Assembly (NCBI GenBank): GCA_964007475.1
Contig: OZ023273.1
Span: 35,028,436 to 35,092,435, forward strand
Source: Hybos culiciformis
Lineage: Eukaryota > Arthropoda > Insecta > Diptera > Hybotidae
Reading direction: 5' to 3'
Length of the DNA stretch: 64,000 nt
Shown piece by piece: positions 46,001-58,400 of this stretch. Within the stretch, counting starts at the first letter, position 1. The number at the start of each line of letters is the position of its first letter. A program made the position numbers and the translations under genes. The notes beneath the pieces are model-generated. The model searched no databases, had not been told where the DNA came from, and saw only the letters and a list, made by a program, of their open reading frames with translations.

Positions 46001-49000
46001 ATATGTGATGGTCTTTTAGCACATAAAAACCATATGTACAACAAACATACATAGCTACAAAATTGTTCAGAAAAGAATTTTATTTTTCAGTTGATACACT
46101 AATTTTGCTAGCGAAAAAATGAAACTAGAAGCGCCAAAAACCCAAAGGAAGTTTTTTCCACTTAAATGCATTATATTTTAGTTTATGTTGTTTTTTTTTT
46201 TCTTTTTTTCAAAAAAATATTTTCCCAAACTGAATAAAAAAAAATTCAGATGAATTTGTATGTTAAAAAAAAAAACATGACAGTTTAGTTATTTGTTTTT
46301 CTTCTTTTTTGTTGTACCATTTATGCACCATATGAAGTTTTTGATGTAAATGTAATAATAATTTTAAAATGAAAATAAAATTATTGAAAATATTTAAATA
46401 ATTCAAGAGAGTCAACATAGAAACAAAAATTTTTTGAGATGTTTATTCGTAGATAAGGCAATTAAGCAACATATTATTCTTTCATCAACAAAACAATTTA
46501 CTTAAATTATTGAATTTCTGCTCTTTCTAATAATTAAACAATTTTATATGAAATGTATATGTAATAATTTATTAGATTAAAATAATTATCTAGGGAATGT
46601 GAACATTTGACATTATTATTCTTGTCGGGATTATAATTCTATCATTTACAACACTATTAAGTACATAAAATAATATCCATTTACTGAAAATACTTTTCTT
46701 TCACTCGACTACAGTTTGAATGTATGAGCAGAATTAAGAGTGGAAAATTATTTAAGTAAATATTTATTAATAAAAAAAAATGTATACTTAATTGAATTAA
46801 TTCGAAATTTAATTTTTAATTTTTTAATCATTCAATTCATATCACATTTATATTATTTTTGTTCTGTTTTTGGCATAATCAAAAATAGAAGAAGAAGAAT
46901 CAAAAATACAAAATTATTTATGTGTACACATGAAAAACATGAATCAAATTGAGCAATAAAGATTGTGCAGAAAGATGTAGAATTTAAGAAAAATTATTAA
47001 AATATTCTAAATTTAAATTGTAATTAATTTTTTTTATTTTTTTAATCATAAGAAAAAAGAAAACAATTTACATTATATCTATTTTATTTTTTAATACAGA
47101 TATTTTAAGAATATTTCACGCATCAGTGCAACAACCATCATGTTCAGAATGTAAAATTATATAATTTTAAGCAGATATCCCAAAAATGTAAAAATAAATA
47201 TTATCTTCTCATTCTCTTTTAAGTATGAAATTTATATGTAAAAAAAGTATCTTTAGAATAATAAAAATAACTCTTATTCCCAAAAAATAAAAAAATGTCA
47301 ATCACATTTATATATGTGTTTGTGTTGTTTGATTCAGTTGTCAAATGACATAAATCATTCACATCTAAGCCATATATATTTATTTTTATTCTTCTTGGTT
47401 ATTTAATAATGAAATTGAAAAAAAAAATAAATTTCTATTTCAACATTATAGTTTTATTTAGATTTTCAAGAATCTTCTTTAATTTTAAGTCTTTTTGATC
47501 GAATTGTTTATTGATTATTTAATATTATAATATTCACCACATCTTTGAATGTGTATTTTTTTTCTGTTAACGGTAATGTAGTTCTTCTGGGCTATGGCTT
47601 TGAACAAAGCTATTGACTATTAATGAAGAACGTATATATGACTTTGTAAAATTAGCTCAATTAATTTGTGTTTTGAGATATTTGGCAATCAATTAATTTG
47701 TAGAAAAAATAAATATAAAAAATTTAAAATCAAAAAGCATCATCAGGGACTACAATATTAATACCTTTCATAAAGGTATAAAGTCTTTAAACCGAATTTT
47801 CAATTTTAGTAAGTGAAATCCGTACATGTATTAAAAAATATATAATTTTTAATAATTAATTTATGTCATTACTTAATGTTCATATTATCTAAAATTTTTC
47901 AGCTTTAAAATGTTAGCAAGAAAGATAAAAAACAAAATTAAAACTTCGTGTAATTGTTTACAAAAAAGTATATAACTTTAATCCCACATGTATTAAATAT
48001 CCTTATTATTTATTCTAGGGGAACGTATTTCATGATGCTTACTTCGACTCGAAAGTTTTTATAATCAATTAAATTTATTTTGAAAATACAAAACAAAAAT
48101 TTACATAAAAATGTTTTTTATTTAAAATTTTATTTTTTAATTCTCTTCTTCTGGAACAAATAATTTACGAATTTCATAATATTTTTTTTCGTACTTTGTA
48201 AAAACCTAAACAATATTCCCAAAAAAAATAAATAATTTATAATAATATTAAGTTATCTTGTACTTTAATACACATGAACATGTGTATAACTTTAAATTAA
48301 AAAAAATTCTAATATACTGTTCTTATCCCATTTACAATAAATATCTACTCTACATCATACATATACAGTATTTTTGTTTTTTATAAAATAAATAAATAAA
48401 AATCAAGTAAAAACTTCAAAATAAATTCTTTTCATGTTTATTCATCTCTAAATATCCTATTTTCACATATTTTTTCTATATGTAATCGTCGTCTTGGAAT
48501 GAATAAATATGAAATTATGAAAATATTTCATGAAAAATTTTTGATAAACTTTAAGTTATATTAGAAAATTTTGAAAATATTTTCTACATAAAACGCATCC
48601 GAATCTAACCCTGTCTAGTTGTTCTTCAGACCGATTTTAAAATTATTTCTTAATTCATCTACTGTGCAATACAATAGTAATAAAAGTAACTTGACGATTC
48701 AGGCAGATTCATGAATATATCGAAATTTGATGAAGTCGAAATGCAATGTATTAATAAAATATTCCTTAAAAAAAATATAATTTTGCGTACAAAAGAAAAA
48801 TATGAGTTTTGGTTAAATCAACTGATATTTATTTTACTTAATTAAAGTATTATATCCCACATAATTTGAACTTTTTTCTAAAGTATATTTTATTGTCCAA
48901 TGTAATTTAATTAGATTATGTTTACTTGTAAAATAAATTATAAAAAACCCAAAACAAAAAAACAATTCGTGTACGAAGAAATGAAGAAGTTTTTATTGAG

Positions 49001-49783
49001 CAATAAAAACAAGAGTTTTTCAGTCAAACAGGACCAAAATGAAAAAAAGAATGTTCTGGGATTAGGATAAAAAAAAAAGCTCTTAACTTATGGCCACTTT
49101 TGTTTTTCTAGAGAAAATACCAAAGGTATAACCTTAAAACGTATGTACCTTTTTTTCCATACACATATTTTGTTCTTTTCCATAACATTTCTCTAATGGG
49201 TTTTTTTTTTTTTAGCAAAGAATGTTTACAATTTTTGACCATTAAATTATTCAAAAATAAGCTCTTTAAAAAAATAAGAAGAATAAAGCCAAAATGATAA
49301 AAATCATTTTCCAGCAAAACTATGAACAAAAAAAGCCTCTGATAAATATAAATCATTAATTTTTTTCCTTATTTCTTTTTAGCATATACATATATGGACA
49401 AAAGGAAGTTAAGATAAAAATCTTAAATGCTCAATTTAAATGTATATGTTTACTTATAAAAAAAGGGAAACACAATAATGTGCTTAAAGTCTCTGTGGAA
49501 ATCGGAAAATGAAACTTATTTAATTCGTGTCTAAAGGAAATGAAAATATTAGATTTTTTTTTTTTGGGGAATTGTCTTTGCCCAAATAATATAGGCATTA
49601 CAAGGTAAACAATGCTGATTCATAATTTATATGCTTCATTATTTTAACTTTCTGAATTATTGAAAGAAATTGATATCATAGTATAGACAAAATTTTCTAT
49701 TTTCAAAAAATTTCACTCTTAACTAGGATATTATGTTGTATATTATATTTATAAATGGTAAGTATAATATTTATTGTATATAT
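43073..49783. other. AT-rich DNA, no convincing gene
   Basis: No RNA gene, element or substantial coding sequence was recognised. Short splice-like open stretches at 47100, 48019, 48137 and 49025 are treated as weak or chance candidates. TA-rich microsatellite tracts lie near 44960 and 43680. Confidence 0.5.
48137..48205 (-). CDS. Weak candidate terminal exon, unknown minus-strand gene
   Basis: On the minus strand, a tattgtttag acceptor is followed by 22 codons and TAA, reading VFTKYEKKYYEIRKLF then VPEEEN. It is in phase 0. The segment is AT-rich like its surroundings, and the peptide is dominated by AT-rich codons, so chance is likely. No upstream exon was found. It is listed because it lies on the same strand as the better candidate at 31444. 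Confidence 0.2.
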   Translation of the reverse strand, partial: VFTKYEKKYYEIRKLFVPEEEN

Positions 49784-50382
49784 CAGGGATGGCCAACACG
49801 CCGATCGCGATTGACCGGTCGATCCCGAACCTATTTTTGGTCGGTTGGAGATGATGCAAATAGTTACAAACGTTAACACTGCTTATTCAATCTTATTAAT
49901 TCACATCATTTTGATGTGTGTGCTTTTCCTCTTAAAAACGATTCAAATCTATTGTTCTAAAAAATTAAGGTCACATTTTTTAATAAAAAAAAATAGGTTG
50001 GATGAAATCATATCTCTAAAAACTAATGTAATCTTAATTTTACATACCAAAGAATTTGAGGAAGATTTTAGGAATAGAAGAATCATAAATAGTAATTCAA
50101 AATTACCAAATGCAGCAAATATTTGTACATACGTTTCATCTGAATGGGCAATTTCATTTATAGGGAAGACTAGATAGCCTTCCTTTACTCAAGATTTATT
50201 AGTATTCTCTCGGAACGGATTTAGCAAAATTATGCAGCCTTCCTTTAAAATTTAATATATGTTTTTGTGTAATTTCACCGTTGTCACATGTATTTTTATT
50301 GAATGTGTTTAATATCAATATTTTATAAGGTCGATCACGACACATTTTATAAAAAAATATATAATGAAGTTGGCCACCCCTG
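49784..50382. mobile_element. Complete non-autonomous hAT element (599 bp)
   Basis: The left end CAGGGATGGCCAAC and the complement of the right end, CAGGGGTGGCCAAC, match at 13 of 14 positions. A GGTCGATC motif lies just inside both ends. A perfect 8-bp duplication GTATATAT flanks the element (49776-49783, 50383-50390). CAGGG-type ends with an 8-bp duplication identify the hAT superfamily. The internal 110-codon + frame (49845-50177) is hydrophobic at its start, has no hAT dimerisation or catalytic motif that I can recognise, and is probably not a working transposase. Confidence 0.88.
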
Positions 50383-50390
50383 GTATATAT

Positions 50391-52487
50391 GAATATAATT
50401 AAGATCCCTTACTCAAGAGCAAGAAAAAAATTAATGGTAATCAATTCTGTAAGTTATAAGACCCAAGCGTCGAAAAAATCCTATTATTTACCTACTTAAT
50501 AATTTTTCAAATATAATAAAGTAAAATAAATTTTAAATTCTTGAGAATTCTGAATATTATCTATTTTTACTTTTTACAATGTTATTTATTTTTTTCTACC
50601 GCATATTTTATTTCCAAAAGAGTATTAATTCCTAATTGCACAGGTATATATCATTAAGGAAAATAACAAATATAACAAACATATTTAACAGATCAAATGA
50701 TATAACAGAATTTTGAATATCACGGTGAAAAATCAAAAAAAAAATATATATATATGTATATATATTATATAGATACATACGTAAAACTTATTTACTACTA
50801 TACAAAGTTGATTAATTTATTGCAAATTTATATACTAATATGAATAAAGGATTTTTTGAAATTCCTTAATCTGTTCTCCTCATCCTTAATGCCATATTTT
50901 TTGATTTATGGTATTTTTATTATGAAAATGTTTGCCTTTCGTAAATACTACATACATACAGCATACATAACTACAGTTAAAATTATAAACAAAAATTTCA
51001 ATTAAATATGAATACTTTTTATATCCTTGAATATTTTTTTAACAAAATAAAAATAAAAATCAGATATAAAAATAATATATTTATTTATAAATTTTTTATA
51101 TAGTTTTTCCAACAATCTAGATAACTTTTATTATGTATTAAAGATCTATACATATAATACGAAATATGAATTTAATATAATAATAATATAAATATTTTTG
51201 AAATAACTTTTCAACTTGTTTGTGTCCACTTTTTTTAAAATTGTTCCTTTTCTTTTTTTTCGCCACATGAAACCATATGAAAGTTTTTTAATTTATAAAT
51301 ATGGTACGTGTTATCAAATATAACCTCAAACCTGAAGCGTTTTCATATGGTTGGTTCATTAATTTTTGTTATCATTAAATATCTATGGCTGAAATTAGAG
51401 TTACAAATGACATAATTATATTAAGATTAGTATCTTATGTATATTTAAAAAAAAATTGGAATTTTATAAAGTAAAATCTTAATAGTTATTCATTAATGAA
51501 GTTTCTTCAAAGCAATTTAAATTCATCAACGCATAGCAATCTGATTAATCATCCTTAATCGCATTTGATCGTTTTATTAAATAAAACTAAAAGTAGATAT
51601 AAATACAAAAAAATATTTTATAAAATGCAAAAAAAAAAAAAATTGTTGAACAAAAAACAATTAATCGAAGACAAAACGTTTTTAGAGCTTCCGTGAAACC
51701 ACCCTAAATACAGGATATTTTTGAAATAAGAAATATACTCGTATATAAGTATTTTGATTTATGTATGTATGAAAAATAGTTTTTATATTAAATAAAAATA
51801 TGACCTCCAATAAAAAACATAATATTGGTATTTTAATTGCAAAACTATGAAAATTATTTATTTAGAAACACAAAATTTTATGAAATTAAAATAAATTAAA
51901 TTTAGCTCAAATTTATATAATACAGAAATCAAGGTTTTAAGAAACAAATACAAAATTCTGAAAATTAATTAAATATAAAAACTTAATAAAATTTATTATT
52001 AAACATTGTCAAAACATTCTGTTGTTTTTTATATTTTAGAATTTTTTCTCCGCAGAATATAGAATTATAATATTTACGACGGTTATAATAGAACTTTTAT
52101 GTAAAATTTGAAAAAATGAGAAACATTTAAACCACATAACTAATAAAGTTAATTTAAAGAACTTTTTTTTTTCATAAATATGATCAAGAAGAAATAACAT
52201 GAAAACATAAATATCATTGTACTTTTAAACTCTTTATAAAAATGTTTATTATATCCTTAAAAAATATATTTCAAATAAAATTCTTTAAAAAGTATACATA
52301 ATATATACTATTTCATTAAATGATTTGAACTATTGATGCACTTCAATATTTCCTTGAATGAAAATATAAAGTTCTCTTAACTCTAAATGAATAATTGTTG
52401 TTGTCAAAAAAAATATATTCTATCTTTAAGAAAATTTATGCATTTATGCTTTAGGAAATTCAAAATTTATGTATTTTATATTTGTAG
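50391..52487. other. AT-rich DNA without recognised gene
   Basis: Low-complexity sequence with TA microsatellite near 50746-50772. No coding segment or element was recognised. Confidence 0.5.
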
Positions 52488-52673
52488 GATTTGCTGAATC
52501 AACAAATTTGTGCTTTAGAAAAAGAAACATACAGAACGTTTTATTCAAGAAAAAATAATAATAATAATAATGAAGACAAATTTCAGATTATATCTAATAT
52601 GTATAATTTTTTTTATTCGTTTATTTTCACAACATATAAATGTAACAGAGATACACCTTCTTTAATAAAATGA
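52488..52673 (+). CDS. Weak candidate terminal exon, unknown + strand gene
   Basis: A tatatttgtag acceptor is followed by 61 open codons and TGA. The first 22 residues read DLLNQQICALEKETYRTFYS then RK, a polar helix-like stretch. A run of six asparagines from an AAT microsatellite and a Phe-rich tail follow. The first part has a more protein-like composition than the rest. No upstream exon on the + strand was found after CASK, so the gene, if any, is unidentified. Confidence 0.2.
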   Translation, partial: DLLNQQICALEKETYRTFYSRKNNNNNNEDKFQIISNMYNFFYSFIFTTYKCNRDTPSLIK

Positions 52674-54820
52674 ATTTGTTTCGTACGTTTTACAAATAAT
52701 AAGGGAGGTATTATTAAGGCATCTTAATGTAAATTACTAGGTATAAGTTTTAATATTTATATACTTAAATGAAACTATTGACATCTTATTAATTTCAATT
52801 AAGCAAATAAAAATAATAGAAAAGTAAATGCAAAAAAAGAATGAGAAAATAACAACATTGATAGTCGAAAAAGAAATAATTAAATATTTTTTTTTCCTTA
52901 TTTGACAGGGAGCTTACTTTTTTACAAGGTGTCATTTCAAAGTTTTGTCTTTCTTTATTCAAGTTTCTACTTACTTCAGCTTTAAGACTTATCTGCAAAC
53001 ATTTTTTTTTTATCATAAATCTAATAAATAAAACACTCCCTCATATTACGACGTTCAAAGAATGAAGAAAAGGAATCATTAATAACTTCGTAATATATTA
53101 CATATATATAGTTGTAATTTTTCAATTTGTTTCAAATAAGAATTCAAATGATGTAAGCTTTCATTATACCCACCATATTTTGTATGATGCCTTTTTGAAT
53201 GTTTACTTTATCGTAATAAATAAATTCAAAATCTCAGAAAACATGTTAAATATGTATATTTCTTAAAATTATCTCAGAAAAAAAAAATAATAATATAAAT
53301 AAATAAATGGAGTACTGAAAAAAAGAACATGAAAAAAAAAAAACATATTCATGATGAAATATGGCTCTTGATTTTTCATTCAAAAGGTATGAGCCTTCAG
53401 CATTGAATGTGTCTTTTTCAGTATATGTGTACATTATAGGATCTCCACACCTTACACATATAATATTAATACTAACAGCAAAAGAAAAATAAAACGATAA
53501 AAAAGCAACAATCCATACAAAAATATTAAAATATGGTTTTTTTTTTTAACTTCTTATTTGTTCAAAAAAATTGCCGAAATTTTATTTGGATTTCAGGAAA
53601 GAAAAATAAATTTTGTGTTTTTCTGAAAAATATTGACTTTTAAATTCTTTATTTTTTTTTTATCATTCTATTTTTAACATCAAATATAAGAAGAAAAAAA
53701 AAGGATAAAAAGTTGTATATATATTCTTAAATTTATATTATTTTTATTTTATTTTTTTTGTTAATCTGATTTATATTTTGACATTTATCTAATATGGCTG
53801 TCAAATATATGTAATGGTCATGGTCATTCATTTCCATTTAGAGGAAATATTTTCTTTTTTTTTTTATTCAATTTGATAAGGGATATTCAAAGAATTTTAA
53901 TTTAAAATTTCTTACGCCTTATTTACAATTTATGGATGATAGAGTTATTAAAATGTATAATGTACATTATAAAAATATATACATATATATTTTTAAATTA
54001 TTGCGGAAAACACTTTCAGAATACTTCTATAGGAAATTCTTTAATTTACTTATTATATTATGGTTACCTTTTTACCTACTACATTAAATTATGGTATTAA
54101 TATAATTGGCTTCTCTACATAGAAGGAAATGGTAAATATTGTTTTTCAAATATGCTTACATTTTAAATTGTACAGATCAATGTACCGTATATATTCTTAA
54201 GTACGTCTATATTTATGTTTATTTAAATATATAACATTTATTTTTTCCCGAATTCCAGTACATGTACTCTACATAATATTTCATGTATTAATGAGAATGA
54301 TTAAAACAAACAATTTCCAATTGTGTAAAGATTAAGACACAAAAAAATTATGTTTCAAAAAATTTCAGAATAAATTTTCCCCTATTTTAGTAGAAATCGG
54401 TAAAATGTTGAGAAACAAAAAAAATTCATTATGAACATGTTGTTTAGGTAAATGTATCTCAACTAAAGTTTAAAAAGTAAATTTTTGGGAATACAAAATA
54501 AATAATTAATATTATTTTTTATACACTTATGATATTTGTCAATGTGATGAAAAAATATTAAACTTTGGTCAAAATCCAAATAAACCTTGTGAAAGTTTGA
54601 TGATTTATCCGATTTTTCACTGTTTTGCATTTTCAACCAATACCTTCCACGAAACAAAAAATTCATTACTGGAAATAATTGTTCCTTTTTTTTATTTAAA
54701 TTTGTTTTTAATTGTGATTATCTGGCAATTAAAATTGTAATCATAATCTTGTCACTATATTGATTATTTAATTATTTAGAATTTTCGTTCTCGTTATTTT
54801 CAAAAAAAAAAAATTTTCAT
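52674..54820. other. AT-rich DNA without recognised gene
   Basis: Frames on the minus strand at 52795, 53246 and 54463 are Phe, Leu and Tyr-rich and not recognised. No element was identified. Confidence 0.45.
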
Positions 54821-54826
54821 TTCACT

Positions 54827-55039
54827 TTGTTGATTGGTTACCCAGTAATTGATCATTATTGCTCGTTGTTATGGTTTTTGAAAAACTTGTTGAACTCTAT
54901 GTCCATCAAAAATTCAAAAATCTTACCAGATATATTATACGACCCAACAAACTGGAAGATGGTAGATAGCAGAAAAAATATTTTTTTGAATAAAAAGAGC
55001 GATATAGAATTAATGTTCAAATTAGAAGGAAGTAGATAG
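54827..55039 (+). CDS. Unrecognised open frame ahead of a minisatellite
   Basis: This 70-codon stretch lacks an ATG at its start. It contains GYPVIDHYCSLLWFLKNLLN and KILPDILYDPTNWKMVDSRK, a composition that looks more protein-like than most frames here, and then runs into the 42-bp tandem repeat. The DPTNW segment loosely recalls zinc-finger regions of hAT-type transposases, but this is not enough to assign it. It may be a decayed fragment of a mobile element. The minus strand is also open across the same interval (54856-55104). Confidence 0.2.
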   Translation: MLIGYPVIDHYCSLLWFLKNLLNSMSIKNSKILPDILYDPTNWKMVDSRKNIFLNKKSDIELMFKLEGSR

Positions 55040-55127
55040 CAAAAAGTATCAAAAATGTTCAAATTAGAAGGAAGTAGATAGCAAAAAATAGAATTAATGT
55101 TCAAATTAGAAGGAAGTAGATAGCAAA
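55013..55127 (+). repeat. 42-bp minisatellite, about 2.7 copies
   Basis: Copies start at 55013, 55055 and 55097, exactly 42 bp apart. The unit contains ATGTTCAAATTAGAAGGAAG then TAGATAGCAAAA. A diverged copy with GTAGATAGCAGAAAA lies just upstream near 54962. The 42-bp period is 14 codons, so open frames run through it on both strands. Confidence 0.9.
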
Positions 55128-55319
55128 ATTTTTTGATTAATCTTTTTTAAAATAGGAGAGCGATAGCAGCAAGGAAAAGACACTGATATCAATTAGGATG
55201 ATGCATCAACGACCTCAAGTTATGAAACATTATTACCTGAACATAAAATTTTATAAACAAGATAAATAAATAGCAAAAAATTGTGTTAATCTAGGAAGTG
55301 AATATAAAAGCCCTGTAAA

Positions 55320-55490
55320 ATCTATCTTTATAATCAATCTAAAATAGATCACCATATACATCAGAAATCTACCTTTATAATCAATTTTAAATAGATCTTC
55401 GTATACATCTGGAATCTATCGCTATAATAAATTTTAAATAGATCTCTATAAGCATCTAAAAATAATCAATTTTAAATAGATTTCCATTAG
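55320..55490 (+). repeat. 47-bp degenerate tandem repeat, about 3.5 copies
   Basis: The words ATAATCAATTTTAAATAGATC and CATATACATC recur. ATAGAT anchors lie at 55344, 55391 and 55438 (47 bp apart) and at 55476 (shortened unit). Confidence 0.8.
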
Positions 55491-58400
55491 ACAGAGAAAA
55501 GAGAAAGAGAAATTTTATTTCTTTTAATAATTAATCTTAGTTTAGTCAACGATCAATCTCTGGTTTGTTACAGATACTATCATCTCATCTCATACATGCA
55601 ATTTTAAAATTATTACATCTAAATATATAGTGTCAAACTAGAAATTAAATAAATAATACAAACATTATATACCAACTTATCACAAACTCATATAATTTAG
55701 CTTATAATATGAGTAAATATATACATGCATATACGATATACTCTATAAAATAGGAAATTTTTGAAATAAAAAACCTTATGTTCTGTATGAACAAAAGGCG
55801 TTTGAATAATTGAAAAGCATAATTATAAGAAAATTTCATTTATTGTTTTCGAATCACTTCTAAAAATAGGATAATATTTAAAAAAAAAAATTTGGAATCT
55901 TAACATTATATAATTGCCTTACCATAATACCAGAATTAAAATAAAATAAAAAAAAAAAGTTACCGATATGAACCCCATTTATCCCATTCAATTTATGATT
56001 GTTAATTGAATATTAAATGATAAAAGGTAAAATTTTATTTGCTGCTACCGTTTCCTTTAATTCCTTTTAAGTTTTAATTACTACTTATTATTTCTTTATG
56101 TACGATATAATATTCTATAATTTCCTTAGATAAATATTTAATTTAGAAAATTTTCCACTTATATGTACCTTTTCAAGAAAATAAAAAATTTACCGCAAAA
56201 AAAAAATAAAAGTGAAAATATTAAGAAAAGAGAAACCATAAATTAAAGCTTCATTTCTCTCATTTCGAATATTAAGTTATTTCTCGTTTCGACTAACTTT
56301 TTTTCACTTCACAGGATTACATTAAAAATCAAAAAAAACATACGGGTATGTACATCGAACATGTACATACATTTTACATTTAAGACATTTTACTTTTCTA
56401 TTTTAGAATTTAAATTTTTTTAAAATTTAGAGTTTTAAAAATTATTATTATTTTTTTTCAAGTAAATTGGAATTGGAATTTCATTAATATGAATTCCTAT
56501 TTTTTGTTGTTAACGTGACTATGAAACGAGAAAGTAAAATAGCAAATTTTTAAAATTCTACACCGTATTTATTTTAACTAATTTATGTTTTTTTTTTGTT
56601 AAAAAAAAACCATACTAAATATCCATCACGTACATTATTTAGACAAATGTGAACTTTTTAATAAAGGTCTACCGTTAGACATGATAAATTTTACTAAAAA
56701 GAATCCTTAATAATTTATTTAACACAAATAATAAATTTTACTTTAACAATTTATGCCTTATGAATAAAAAAAATTAATTTACTTAAAGAAAATGCCTTTA
56801 AATTTTATCAAAGAAAAAATTATTTTCAAACATTAAAAAAAATCAAAGCAAAATTTTTATACTTATAATATGACAGAAATAAAATTTCTTTAGTCAAAGT
56901 TAGTTTCTAATTAGTCATCCTATTGAAAAAATATAACAGTCAAAAGCCAAAAGTAAGATACTATCAAAATGCGATTTCGATTTCAAAATTTGAATTAACT
57001 TAACTTTCTGAACTTAGAATTGAAATTCATTACTTTGGTAAGCCTTCCATTAAAAATTCACAAATAATTGTATGGAGCTATTTTTTAGCAAACTTGTTCT
57101 CGCATTTAGTTTAGAAATTTCGTTTTATTTTTTGCATCATCAAGTTATTCTTCAAAATATAGTAAGAATACAATTTTCTAACGGTTACCGATTAGTAGAG
57201 ATTATTACTTGAATTTACTGATGAAAAAAGGAAACCTTTAGTTTATATGCACAACATTTCAAAATATATTCGAAAGACAGAGCTTTTAACAAAAAAATAA
57301 TAAGGAAATCTAGTACTTATTTTTATTTATTCTCAATTTAATCATTTTTTATTTATTTCAGCTAAAAAACAAATTTCAAACCATCTTTGATAGAATAAGA
57401 ATAAATCATGTATAAGAATTCTATATGCATGAAATGTGTTTTTAATTTTTTATTCTTCTTTTATAATAATTTAAATTGTACAATTTTATTGACAACTAGT
57501 TTCAGGGTTTTTCCTCAGCAACTGGGCATAACAAATTATTAACTCAAAGAAACTACAAAATGCACTTAGTTAAACATTTCGAATAATGCAAAAAATTAAC
57601 GCATCCCAGAGTTATACTCTTTAATATACATGCAAAAGTTATTTAATATTCTTATGTACGTGGTTTTTTAAAACCAACAATAATGTTAAAATGTATATAA
57701 TGCGTACATACAATATGAGTAGATACATTATATGTATATTAAAGCCACTTAAAATCTAAAATTATTTTTTCCCACATTTTCTTACACACCATTCATTTAT
57801 TAAAGATAAATACTTATGTGTAACCATGTACCTTCATTCTATGTAGAAGAAAAAATAAAGTAAATAAAAAAATCTGATGCCTTAACAACATTATTTGCAA
57901 AATTATTAAAATAACCGGGGCTTGTTAGCTATATACACATGTACACATAACTCTAGGATATATTTACATATACATTTTAATAATTATGTTGTCGGAACAT
58001 GTAAAATATTTACAACATAATATGATAAGTAAAGACCGAATAAATTTAGTTATTAAATTTTTCTTTTAATAGATATTACAATTTAACCATAGGAATAAGT
58101 TGAAAGCAGATTTTTGAAAAAATATTTAATTATGAGCTATCAAAATTAAAAAAAAAAATGTAATGCTTTGATTTTCTTTTACGATGCGATTAATAATCAA
58201 CTATATTAACAGAAGTTTATGTTTAGTATAATATATGAAAATGTTTGAGTTGTTAATGATGGAGATTTAATTTAAATTTTTTATACGTAGGCATAATAAT
58301 TTTTAATAAATTTTATCTTGAACATTTTTATGACTAGGAATTGAATTTTGAATTTTAATCGTTTTCACTAGTTGAGTTGATTTTTGTTATAGTTTTCTTA

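Noticed and set aside
47100..47163. Splice-like + segment reading ILRIFHASVQQPSCSECKII
   Set aside because: About 20 codons after a CAG with AT-rich composition; expected by chance many times in this window, with no linked exon.
48019..48072. Splice-like + segment reading GNVFHDAYFDSKVFIIN
   Set aside because: Too short, no upstream exon on the + strand; probably chance.
49025..49070. Splice-like + segment reading KQDQNEKKNVLGLG
   Set aside because: Very short open stretch, no partner exons.
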